From Pectobacterium brasiliense (GTDB lineage: Bacteria; Pseudomonadota; Gammaproteobacteria; Enterobacterales; Enterobacteriaceae): DNA of 64,000 nucleotides. The notes under the pieces were generated by a model. It saw only the letters and a list, made by a program, of their open reading frames with translations. It was not told the DNA's origin and did not search any database. The translations under genes were made by a program, and so were the position numbers. The stretch spans positions 1 to 64,000 of the forward strand of contig NZ_JACDSF010000020.1 in assembly GCF_013449685.1 (NCBI RefSeq). Direction: 5' to 3'. Every line of letters begins with the position of its first letter. Position 1 is the first letter of the stretch. This document shows positions 1 to 10,500 of this stretch, in pieces.

Positions 1-738
1 GCCACCGGCACCTTCTCCGGTACGCCAGGCAATGGTGATGTTAGTACGCTGGTGATCCGGGTAACGGCCACTGACGGCAGCAATACCTCAATTAGCACCA
101 GCTTTGGCCTGACGGTGACACGCAGCATTGTGGGCGGCGATCCCCAATTTAAAGCCAACGACGGTATTGGCCGGACGCCGTCAGCCAGCGATACACGCCA
201 GCTGTCCACGCAGGATGCTGCGATAGCAGAGCCGACGTTAGGTGGTCTGATTACCAATCCGTCACTCGGCGGTCTTACCGTGGGTAATGACGGTGCACCG
301 AAATCTGTAATGTCTGCCATTTTTGCTACCGGACGCCAGAACACTGAGGGAGGTACCCTCCCAACTAGCCAGGTAGCGGGCACTTTCGGACGTGGCGTAA
401 CCAGCGGTATTGGCGTTAATTTCGACAGCACGCTAGGTTCTTTCCCTAGCTTCAGCAAAGATCCCGCTTTAGGCGGTACCTCATCGCTGGCCAGTGCGTT
501 CTCGGGGATCTACCTGCCTTCACTGACGCCAATGGAGGTCTTCTCCGGTGGCAGTTGGAAAGACATTCCGCTCGATAGGGCGAGTAGCGCAATGAATAGC
601 ACGGATGACAGCACAGGACGCTCAGTGGCATTTACGCCTTCGCTGCATCAGCAATTACAACAGATAGGTGACTCGGAACTGCAACGTCTGGCGGTTATTG
701 AGCAAGCATTGCAGGAAAGTAGTCAGCAGCAAGGATAA
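1..738 (+). CDS. Large Ig-like repeat adhesin, C-terminal end (5' part outside window)
   Basis: The reading frame is open from base 1, so this is the tail of a longer protein. The first residues (GTPGNGDVSTLVIRVTATDG) look like the last strand of a putative-Ig/cadherin-like repeat of the kind that is tandemly repeated in giant surface adhesins. The remaining 200 residues are low-complexity, Gly/Ser/Thr rich, with repeated LGG motifs, and end in a Gln-rich tail. No RTX nonapeptides are visible in this part. A TolC-type outer-membrane gene follows on the same strand about 110 bp downstream, which fits a type I secreted adhesin locus. Assignment as adhesin is by repeat style and context; the repeats themselves lie outside the window. 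Confidence 0.65.
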   Translation, partial: ATGTFSGTPGNGDVSTLVIRVTATDGSNTSISTSFGLTVTRSIVGGDPQFKANDGIGRTPSASDTRQLSTQDAAIAEPTLGGLITNPSLGGLTVGNDGAPKSVMSAIFATGRQNTEGGTLPTSQVAGTFGRGVTSGIGVNFDSTLGSFPSFSKDPALGGTSSLASAFSGIYLPSLTPMEVFSGGSWKDIPLDRASSAMNSTDDSTGRSVAFTPSLHQQLQQIGDSELQRLAVIEQALQESSQQQG

Positions 739-846
739 CCCTGTGCAACAGCACAGCAACTGGCGATACGCAAGACGATCGCAAAAACAACTAAAACCAT
801 CACAAAAATAACAGTGGTAATGATGACAATAACGAGGAGCGGAATC

Positions 847-2355
847 GTGTTAAAGGGTCGGAAACTATTTAGCCTTAGCGCCATCGTGCTAGCCGCCAGC
901 GGCTGTGCCGTAACCACCCAGCCGATCAGCAAGATTGAAAGCGGGCAGCGCAGCCAGCAGGACCGAGTCACCATGTTCAGCCAGCAAGAACCGGTAACAG
1001 CACCGATCACGCTGTATGATGCCATGGCGCGTGCACTGAAATACAACCTCGAATCACGCTTAAAAGTGATGGAATATGCACTGAGTCAGCAGCAACTGGA
1101 ACTGGCACGTTACGATATGCTGCCCAAGATCGCCGCATCGGCAGGCTACGTGGGGCGTAATAATATGAGTGCCTCCAGCAGCCGCAGCGTAGAAACGGGA
1201 CGTACCTCTCTTGAACCGTCCACCTCACAAGATCGCGATCGCGATGTGGCCGATCTGACCATGGTGTGGAACGTGCTCGACTTTGGCGTCAGCTACGTGA
1301 CCGCCCAGCAAAAGTCAGATCAACGCTGGATTGCCGAAGAGCGTAAGCGCAAAGTCGTGCATACCATCCTGCAAGACGTACGCTCCGCCTACTGGCGTGC
1401 CGTAGCAGCCGAACGCTTGTTGGGACAGATTGATGGCCTGATCGCCCGCGTCAACACGGCGCGCGACGCGAGTGAGCACATGTCGTCACAGCAGATTGGC
1501 GATCCCATTGAAGCGCTGAGCTATCAACGCGCGCTGATCGATGCCACACGCCAGTTGGAAGAACAGCGTCGCGCACTGTCGCTCGCCAAGACTGAGCTGG
1601 CAACCTTGATGAATCTGCCATTGGATACGTCCTACAAGCTCGCGTTGCCACAAAACAGTGACGAGACCGTACCGCAGTTGAATGTCGATGTAAGGGTGCT
1701 GGAAGAAGCGGCGCTGGTCAGTCGCCCAGAGCTGCGCGAGCAGGATTATCAGGTAAGAATTCATGCTGCAGAAACCCGCAAAGCGCTGCTGCGTATGCTG
1801 CCCGGCGTGGAAATCAGCGCAGGCGGCCACTATGACAGCAACTCCTTCCTGGTCAACAACAGCTGGGCTGACGTCGGCGTAAAAGCCACCTGGAACCTGT
1901 TCAATCTGTTGTCTGGCCCAGCCGCACGTAAAGCCGCTCAGGCTAACGAATCCGTGTCAGAAATGCAGCGTCAGGCGATGTCACTGGCAATTATGGCACA
2001 GTTGTACATCGCTCGAGCCAACTTCAATGAGGCGCAGCGACAATATAAAACCAGTTCAGAATTACGTAATCTTGACACTAAAATCGTCGAACAGCTGAGA
2101 AACCGCTATAAGGCTAACAGTATTGGTGAATTGCAGTTGATTCAAGGTGAGTTAAACGCCCTCAACGCCAGTTTGCGTCAGGATCTGGCTTACGCAGAAC
2201 TACGCAATACTTACGGCCAGATATTCTCGACGATCGGACTGGACTTGCTACCAAAATCACTGCCATCCGATAGGCTTACAGATATCAGCCAGGCACTGCG
2301 TCAATCTGACACCAACTGGCAACAGGGTAAAATCAGTACCTTACAATCGTTCTGA
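847..2355 (+). CDS. TolC-family outer membrane lipoprotein (type I secretion/efflux channel)
   Basis: About 502 residues, the usual TolC/OprM-family length, with two long heptad-rich helical hairpin halves (about residues 55-270 and 280-480) as expected for outer-membrane efflux proteins. The N terminus is a lipoprotein signal peptide with lipobox LAASGC, so the mature protein would be lipidated at that Cys, as in OprM/CusC types. The start is taken as GTG 847, which lies seven bases after a GAGGAG ribosome-binding site and begins right at the signal peptide; ATG codons at 820 and 823 would add residues with no better signal. The gene follows the adhesin gene, so it is probably the outer-membrane channel of its type I exporter; the inner-membrane ABC and adaptor genes are not in the window. 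Confidence 0.85.
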   Translation: MLKGRKLFSLSAIVLAASGCAVTTQPISKIESGQRSQQDRVTMFSQQEPVTAPITLYDAMARALKYNLESRLKVMEYALSQQQLELARYDMLPKIAASAGYVGRNNMSASSSRSVETGRTSLEPSTSQDRDRDVADLTMVWNVLDFGVSYVTAQQKSDQRWIAEERKRKVVHTILQDVRSAYWRAVAAERLLGQIDGLIARVNTARDASEHMSSQQIGDPIEALSYQRALIDATRQLEEQRRALSLAKTELATLMNLPLDTSYKLALPQNSDETVPQLNVDVRVLEEAALVSRPELREQDYQVRIHAAETRKALLRMLPGVEISAGGHYDSNSFLVNNSWADVGVKATWNLFNLLSGPAARKAAQANESVSEMQRQAMSLAIMAQLYIARANFNEAQRQYKTSSELRNLDTKIVEQLRNRYKANSIGELQLIQGELNALNASLRQDLAYAELRNTYGQIFSTIGLDLLPKSLPSDRLTDISQALRQSDTNWQQGKISTLQSF

Positions 2356-2403
2356 TCGCAGTGTGGCAATCGCGTATTGCCACCGTCATTCTTTACGCGA
2401 TCG

Positions 2404-2430
2404 ATAAAGGGCAGCGATGCTGCCCTTTAT
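2404..2430. terminator. Bidirectional terminator between tolC-like gene and siderophore operon
   Basis: A perfect 12-bp stem (ATAAAGGGCAGC / GCTGCCCTTTAT) with a 3-base loop GAT sits between the two convergent stop codons. A/T runs lie on both sides of the stem, so it can serve both strands. Confidence 0.85.
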
Positions 2431-2435
2431 AATTT

Positions 2436-4538
2436 TCAGATGTCCGTCAGGCGCTTGCGATCGACCTTACCGCTGCCAGTTTTGGGCAGCTTGTCGAGCA
2501 CCACAATGCGTCCCGGCACCATGTAAGCCGGTAAGAATTGATGCAGCTGTTTACGCAACGCCAGTTTAGTCATCTCCGAGCCGGATTTATATTCCACGTA
2601 GCCGACCAGTACCGCCTCATCCCCTTCACCCTGAAGTTTGACGGCCGCATCCTGCACCTGCTCGATCCGCTTCAATTGCGCCTCGATCTCCCCTAACTCG
2701 ATGCGAAATCCCCGTAATTTCACCTGATCGTCAAAGCGACCCAGATACTGATAACGATCGTCCGCCAGCAGCCGGACTTTATCGCCGGTGCGGTACATTC
2801 GCTGTCCAGACTCCGCCTGCTGAATAAAACGATCCTGCGTCAGATCGTTACGCTGCCAGTACCCGCTGCTCAGCGCTTCACCGAGAATGCACAGTTCGCC
2901 AACCATCCCTTCCGACAGCGGATGACGATCGTCATCGATCACCAGATGCTGATAGCCCGCCAGCGTGTTACCCAGCGCGACCGTGTGCTGATTCTCCAAC
3001 TCGGCGCCATCAATCTGCGCCATCTGCGACCAAATTGTCGCTTCGGTTGGTCCATAGCAGTTCCACAGCGTCTTACAACGGCTGACCAGACGCTGCGCCA
3101 GTCGCAGATCCAGCGCTTCACCGCCGCACAGCGCCACCAGATCGAGTTTACCCTGCCAGCCCGCCTTGAACATCATGCGCCAAAACGCGGGCGTGGCCTG
3201 CAATACGTTGATCTCAGGCCTAGCCTGCAAATACGCCGCGACCGCCTGCGGATCTTTGTATTCCTCATGCGTAGTCAGATGCTGCACGCCGCCAACCCAC
3301 AGCGGCGCAAACACTTCCAGCATGGAGATATCAAACGCCAGCGTGGTAATCAGCAACCAGTTGGCGTGATCCGTTAACGCCAGCCGATCTACGCTGGCAT
3401 GGATAAAGGTTTGCAGCGCCCGCTGACCAATCACCACGCCCTTTGGTTTCCCCGTCGAACCGGAGGTAAACATCATGTAGGCCGCGGTTTCCGGCCCACC
3501 GGTCCGCGCCAACTGTACGCTCGCCGTGGAATCGCTGGCGGCATACTGTAAATCACACAGGTTCAGTATCGGACAGTCAAACGCCAGCGAACCGCCGGTA
3601 TAGCCGTCCTGTAAGACCGCTGCCAGCGCCGCTTCCTGCTGAATCGCCTGTAGACGCTCTCCCGGAAAATCCGGCTCCAGCGGTACAAACGTCACCTGAG
3701 AAAACAGGCAGGCCAGCAGCGCCGCTACGGTGTCAGGCTGACGGCTAAGGTGCAGCCCCACTCGCTGACCAGCCGTCACCCCTTTCGCCGCCAGCGCCTG
3801 CTGAATCAGCGCCACGCGCTGCAGCAGTTCCCGATAGCGAATTTCGCGTTCTTGGAAGGCGATCGCCACACGATCCTGACGCGCTTCCTCAGTAAGACGC
3901 GCCAGCAGTTCATCGTGCAACGCGAGCGTCGTCGCCCTGTGCGGTAGCGGTGCCACCAGCGGACTGAGGCGAATCTGCGCCAGCCGCTCCCAGCGCTGTG
4001 TCAGCAGGCCATCAAGTAGCTGCGTGAGATCGCAGGCAATACGCTGTAGCTGCCGATTGTCGAACTGCCCATCAGGCGCGGTCAGAATGACCCGATCGTG
4101 CTGAACCTGCACGATGAGCGCCACATTCTGAGCTACGGCAGGTAACGATGCCCTCTCCCCCACGATCAGCAGGCTGCTAAACAGCGCATGCTGGCTATCT
4201 GCGGCCGGAATCTCTGGCGCAGACTGCGGATCGCACGACGATCCCACGGCGGTGATCCACTCACTGACGAGACGATCGCGCTGTTGAAAATGCACGATCA
4301 GCGGCCTTACGCTGTCAGGAAGATCGCCCGTGACGAGCGCCGCACACACCTGCTCTTCACCGCTGTATTTGTACAGCAGCCAGCTCCACGCCGCGCTCAC
4401 CAGCGACGTGGGATAGTGCTTAACCAATTCACTGCTGTGCCGCTGTTCACCGTGCGCGGCCCCCGCCCGCTGCCCGAAGGCCGTGGGCTGTTGGATATCC
4501 GCCAGCGGAGTCCCCACTGCTTCATCGTTCCCTGTCAT
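2436..4538 (-). CDS. amoH: Free-standing NRPS adenylation protein, predicted glycine-activating (AmoH-like)
   Basis: Activates an amino acid as adenylate for loading onto a carrier domain in trans. Residues about 205-700 form a complete adenylation domain: A3 MFTSGSTGKPKGV (356-368), A5 NCYGPTEATIW, A7 YRTGDK, A8 GRFDDQVKLRGFRIELGEIE, A10 LPKTGSGKVDRK. Reading the pocket by motif anchoring gives D-I-L-Q-L-G-C-I-W-(K), one residue from the glycine code DILQLGLIWK that I know from DhbF. There is no carrier or thioesterase domain. Residues 35-190 look like the C-terminal lobe of a condensation domain (VSAAWSWLLYKYSGEEQV) without the HHxxxDG half. The start codon overlaps the stop of the preceding synthetase (ATGA), so it is last in the operon. 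The amoH name rests on operon order and the predicted glycine code. Confidence 0.8.
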   Translation of the reverse strand: MTGNDEAVGTPLADIQQPTAFGQRAGAAHGEQRHSSELVKHYPTSLVSAAWSWLLYKYSGEEQVCAALVTGDLPDSVRPLIVHFQQRDRLVSEWITAVGSSCDPQSAPEIPAADSQHALFSSLLIVGERASLPAVAQNVALIVQVQHDRVILTAPDGQFDNRQLQRIACDLTQLLDGLLTQRWERLAQIRLSPLVAPLPHRATTLALHDELLARLTEEARQDRVAIAFQEREIRYRELLQRVALIQQALAAKGVTAGQRVGLHLSRQPDTVAALLACLFSQVTFVPLEPDFPGERLQAIQQEAALAAVLQDGYTGGSLAFDCPILNLCDLQYAASDSTASVQLARTGGPETAAYMMFTSGSTGKPKGVVIGQRALQTFIHASVDRLALTDHANWLLITTLAFDISMLEVFAPLWVGGVQHLTTHEEYKDPQAVAAYLQARPEINVLQATPAFWRMMFKAGWQGKLDLVALCGGEALDLRLAQRLVSRCKTLWNCYGPTEATIWSQMAQIDGAELENQHTVALGNTLAGYQHLVIDDDRHPLSEGMVGELCILGEALSSGYWQRNDLTQDRFIQQAESGQRMYRTGDKVRLLADDRYQYLGRFDDQVKLRGFRIELGEIEAQLKRIEQVQDAAVKLQGEGDEAVLVGYVEYKSGSEMTKLALRKQLHQFLPAYMVPGRIVVLDKLPKTGSGKVDRKRLTDI

Positions 4539-7500
4539 GACAGCGTTTCCTCATTGGCGGTAGCCCTCGACTGTGCCAGATACCCGCTCAGCGCCTGCGG
4601 TGACGGGTAGCGCTGTAAAAGCGCCACACTCACCGACTGCGCTAACGCCCAGCTCAATGCCTGTGCCAGCGCAATACGCTGGAGCGAATCGACGCCGCTT
4701 TCACACAGCGTCTGCGACCAGAGGCCGGATTCATTGAGATGTAGCGTTTGCGCCCACACGCGCAACAGCGACTGGGCTGATGGCGTATCCGGCTGGCTAA
4801 TACCGCTATCTGCCACCGTTTTCTGCGCAACCACCGAGCCTGTCGCTTTCTCATGCCCGATAATCTCGGCTGGCTGCTGCGGCGCGCTATTGATCAGCGC
4901 GACCACTTCGTCATGCCAGCGCATCAGCACCCGACGCGCCTGCGCACTGTCCAGCACATCGGCGTCAAACTCGAAGCGCAGCAGCATGCAACCCGCCTGC
5001 TCACGCACCACCAGATTCAGCGGCATCTCGACTTTTTCATAGGCGGCTGAGAACTCGGGAGATAGCCGATGCGGATCGTCAGCGCGTTGGCCCTGTTCTG
5101 CTTTCGTACCAGGCTGCTTTTCATAAATAGGATAGTTTTCATAAATAAACAGGCTGTTGAACAGACGCGAGCGTCCGGCCGTCAGGGCAATCAGCGACTG
5201 TGTGGCATGCTGATTCATCGCCATCAGCTCATTCTGCAACTGCACCAAATGCTGTTGCAACGATACCGGCTGCTGCCAGCTCAGCGCCAGCGGCAGGCTA
5301 TTGATGTACAGACCCACACTGCTCGCCACGTCCTCCACCGGACTTTCTCTGCCCGACAGCACATTCCCGACAATACTGACCGCATCGCCGGTCGACCGCG
5401 CCAGCAGCCGGTGCCAGGCATATTGCGCAATAATGCTGTGCGTAACGCCCACCTCGCGGGCAAAGGCGATGAGTGCAGCCTGATCCTGCTCGTTCAGGCT
5501 AACGCCGGTGACCTGCGGTTCAACCTGTGTCAGATGTTGGCTGAGATCGGCGCGTTTCCCCGCCGCCGCAAACAGCATCGCGACATCGTTCGTCTGCGCC
5601 AGCAGCGGCTGCCGCTGCTGCCAGAAAGCCTCAACGGCGGACTGCTGCGCCACGGCATGCCGCGCATAATCCACATAAGCGCGATCCACCTGAATCGCGG
5701 ATGTTTCGCCGTGCATAAATGTTTCACTGTGCATCAACATCTGATAATCACGGTGTACCGCGCCCAGCAGCTGCGGGCCGCTCCAGCCATCAATCACGCT
5801 GTGATGACAGTTCAGGAGCACCCGATAATCCTGCTCACCCAAACGGAAACAGGCAATACGCAACAGCGGCGGTTGCGACAAGTTAAATCCGGTGCGTAAA
5901 TCCTGCTGGCGATAGCGTTCGATGACAGCCAGTGGATCGGCCTCCTGCGCCACATCCTGATAGTAGAAAGGCAGGTCTGCCTGCGTCACAATCACCTGCA
6001 CGCTGGCATACTCGCTTTCCAGCGCGGCACGTAGCGCCGGGAAACGCTGAATCTGACGCTGCCATGCCCGACGATAGCCTTCCACGTCCAGCGCCTGCGC
6101 ATAGCGAATCGGCGTTTGCAGATGATAAGCATCGTCCTGCGGACAGCGCAGACGGTGATACAGCATCGACTGCTGGAGCGATGACAGCGGCAACAGCGTA
6201 TCGATGTCATAACGCTGCGACAGGCTGTCGAGCTGCGTCTGGCTCAGCGTCACCGCTGGGAAGTCGCTGGGGGTAAAAGCGGTGCCGTGACGTAGCTGTG
6301 CCAGACAGGCTGCCGTCAGCGCACGCAGATTCTCGGTCAGTCGCGTCATCAGGCGTTCGCTGTCGCGCTGGTTGAGGCAACCCACCTGACGCAGCGTCAG
6401 CTGTCCGCCTGCAATACCGCCGTGAAGGCTGATAATCTCCGCCGGTTTATTCTCCGGCGAAACGCAGCCTCCTGGAGCGACATCCACCGGACGCCACACG
6501 CCAGTCGCCTGAACCGACAGCCCGAGATAGTTGAACACAATCGGCGACAGCGTCAGCGAACCGCCCTGCGGGTGATGGTAACGCAGCGAGTTAAACCCGA
6601 CGCCTTTATCCGGCACCTGACGCAGCTGTTCCTTGCTGGATTTAATCAGGGAAGCCCAGTCGGACCGATCTTGCAGACACACCGGATAGGTGCTGGTAAA
6701 CCACCCCACCGTGCGGCTGACATCCAGCGTCGGATCAATCGCCTCGCGACCATGCCCTTCCAGCATGATGCGAGCTTTGTCGCCCCAGCCGAGATCGTTG
6801 AGCGTGCGGGTCAGTGCCGCCAGCAGCAGATCGCTGACGTCGGTATTAAAGGCACGATTGGCCTCGCTCACCAGTTGGCCTGTGGTTTCCGCGTCCAGCG
6901 TCAAAATCGCAGCGCTGGCCAGGCCCTGCGGATCTTTCGCCGCCATCAGCGCCATCTGATCCACGCCGTCTTCCTGCGCCTGCCAGTACGTCAGTTGTTC
7001 CGCATGCTGCGTGGCGTAGTTTTGCAGCGCCGAGCCCCACTGGCGATAGCTCGACGTTTTCGACAGCAGCGGTTCACCGAGGTACAGCCGCTCCAGATCG
7101 TCGACCAAAATGCGCCAGGACACGGCATCAATCACCAGATGGTGGAAAGCGAGGAACACAGCTGTGTCCGCCTGCGGATGGTGGCGTACCAGTGCGGCGG
7201 TCATCGTCCTTCCCTGCGCGGGATCGAATTCACTCTGCAATGCGGTAAACGCCTGTTGCAGGCCGTCGTCACCGAGCTGGCGATAATCCAGCGTCTGCAA
7301 TGTAGGGCAAGGCACATCCATCAGATAGCGTTGCCCGTCCGCATCACAGGCCAGACGCAACGCGTCATGTTGCGCCATCAGCGCCTGCAACATCGTGGTA
7401 AGACGTTCGGTATCCACGTCCGGCAGTTGGATCATCGCCGCCTGATTCCAGTGCTCAGGACGTGCCAGCGGCTGTTCCATAAACCAGCGCTGAATCGGCA

Positions 7501-10500
7501 GCAGCGCGAATTCGCCTTCCAGCGTGCCCTGCTCCGCCACAACACCTGTATCACGATCATTCTGTGCCAGCACGCGACACAAACGCCGCACGCTTTTTGC
7601 TTCGAAAACGTCTTTCACCGTGCAGACATAGCCCGCACTGCGCAAGCGCGTCGTCAGTTGAATACTAAGGATGGAATCTCCGCCTAAGCGGAAGAAATCA
7701 TCCTCAACGCCCAGCGGCGTATTCAGCACGCTGCGCCAAATCGCCAGTACGTCCGCTTCCAGCGGATTATCGGCTTCACCGTCGCCTTCCCTTGTCTCCA
7801 GCACTGGCGGCAGCTGTTTCGTATCGAGTTTGCCGTTCGGCGTCAGCGGCATGTCTTCCAGCAGAATCAGTCGGAAAGGCACCATGTATTCCGGCAGGTG
7901 CTTCGCGACATCAATCAGCACCGCGGCAGGTTCCGGTGTGCCGCAGCCCGCTTTCACCGTGCCATAAGCGACCAGCGCCGGACGGTTCCCGACCTGTGCC
8001 ACGACGACTTTCACCTGCTTCAGCGACGGACATACCGCCGCCAGCTGTGCCTCAATTTCACCCAGTTCAATGCGGTAGCCGCGCAGCTTAATCTGCTCAT
8101 CAATACGGCCACAGTATTCATAGTCGCCGTTGTTCAGCAGTCTGGCCTTATCACCCGTGCGATAAATACGCAGCGTCGCCGTGCTCTGTTCGGTGTTGTT
8201 CACGTCATTCAGCGTGATGTGTTCAAAGCGGCTGGCGGTCATCTGCGGCTGATTGAGGTAACCGCGCGCCAGCCCAAGTCCCGCAAGACACAATTCACCC
8301 GGCACGCCCGCCGGACACAGCTGTCCTGCTGCGTCCAGAATCAACGCCTGAATATGGGTGATGGGTTTCCCGATGGTCACAGGCTGGCCTTTACGCAGGC
8401 GGGAGCTCAACGCGGTGACGGTACACTCCGTCGGCCCGTACATGTTGTACAGCGCGACCTTATCGGCCCAGTTTTCCACCACGGCGTTCGGACAGGCTTC
8501 ACCGCCCATGCCAATGGCCTGAATGCCGTTAACGTGCTGTGGATCGAGAATCGACATCAGCGCCGTCGGCAGGATCAGGTGCGTCGCACCCGCCTGTTCC
8601 GCCTGCACAATCGCCCGATCGTTGGGTTCGCCAAACGCCAGCGTGCCACCGCTGCTCAGCGGCAACAGCGTCGTCATGTTACCGGCATCAAAAGAGAGCG
8701 ACATGCAGTTGAACATGGTGCTTTGCGGCGTGAACGCGATGCGATCGCGATGATCGTCCAGCAGATTGATCAGCGAACCGTGTTCGATCATCACGCCCTT
8801 CGGCAGACCGGTCGATCCCGAGGTGTAGATCACCTGTGCCAGTTGCTGTGCATGGCGCGGAATGGCTGGCGGTTCATCGCCCGGCAGATCGTGCCACTGC
8901 GCGACAACTGTAGGATCGGTCAGATCGATGCACTGTTCGGCAGACCACTGTGCCAGCTGTTGCCCATCACCGCCGAGAATGACAGCAAGATTGGCATCGG
9001 TAATGATGTGACGCAGCCGCTCCGGCGGATAGTCAGGATCCAACGGCACATAGGCAGCACCCGCTTTCCAGACGGCCAGCAGCGCAATGACAAAATAGCG
9101 ATCGCGCTTCGCCAGCACGCCAACCAGCGACTGTTCGCCCAGCCCCTGACGGTGCAGCCAGTGCGCCAGCTGATTCGACTGCCTGTTCAGTTCTCCATAC
9201 GTCAGCGTATTGGTGCGCTGTTCGCCGTCAAAAGCTATCGCCAGCTGCTGGGGATCGCGCTGGGCGATGGCTTCAATCACGTCGGTTACCGTCAGCTGCG
9301 GCTGCGGATAGCTACGCGGTAGCTGCTGACTCTCCGCCAGCACGGAGGCAAAGCGCTCCGCTTCCATCAGCGGCAGATGCCAGACGTCGGTTTCCGGTGC
9401 CTCCACCACGGCCTCAATCAGCCGGATAAAGCGGTCGGCGTAATACTGGATCGTCTGACGCTCAAACAGCGCAGTGGCAAACAGCCAGTCCAACCGCACC
9501 TCGCCCATCAGCTCCGTCACCTTGACCGAAATATCCGTTTTAGCTGGCAGCACCGGCGAGGTTTCCTCCGCCGCATCACAGCCGGGGATCAGATCGTTGA
9601 AATCCACTTTGGCCTGATACACCAGCATCACCTGGAAGATCGGGTTGATCGCCGTGGTGCGATCGGAACCGATCGCCTCGCTCAGCGCTTCAAAACGATA
9701 GAGTTGATGATCGAACGCTGACAGATCCTGCTCACGGCAGTATTGCAGGTAATCGACAAAGCTCTGTTGATCCTGCAACTGGGTGCGCAGCACGATGGTG
9801 TTAACGAAGAAGCCGACGACATCTTCGATATCCGGCCGCTCGCGGTAGGCCAGCGGTGAACCAATGACGATATCTTTCTCGCCGCTGATCCGCGCCAGCA
9901 TCAGGGAAAACACCGCATGCAAGCCGATAAAATTAGACGTGTTGTAGCGCTGGCACAGGCGTTTGAATTTATCCCACAGATCGTTGTTGATCGCGGAGAA
10001 GATCACCTCACCACCGCTGTTCTGGTGTGCCGGACGCGGTTTATCCAGCGGCAGGCTGTGCACCTCAGGGATCCCCGTCAGCCGCTCAACCCAGAACGGT
10101 TTGAACTCGTTGTGGTAATCCAGAAACGAGGCGGAATTGAACCAATGTGCGTAGTCAATATAGTTAAGCTGCGTCGGCTCGACGGGATGAGGCTGGCGGT
10201 TTTGACAGGCCAGAAAAGCCGGTTTGAAGTCCGCAAACATATTCTTCACCGACCAGCCGTCGGAAATAATATGGTGCTGGGTGATCATCAGAACATGCAC
10301 CCGCTCGCTCATTTTCACCAGCCGCACGCGGGTGAGATCGCCCGCCGTGAGATCGAACGGGCGACTGATTTCCGCTTTTACCTGCTGCTGCAAGCGCGCT
10401 TCCCGCTCGGCTTCCGGCAGCAGTGAGAAGTCATCATGCTGTATCACAAACGGTTGATAGGCATCGATACGCTGTTCACCCTTGCCCTGTTCATTGACCA

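Noticed and set aside
6422-9322. Long plus-strand open frames (421 and 474 codons) opposite the large NRPS gene
   Set aside because: They are antisense to conserved adenylation, carrier and epimerisation motifs, their translations are Arg/His/Gln-rich without domains, and such frames are common opposite GC-rich NRPS genes.
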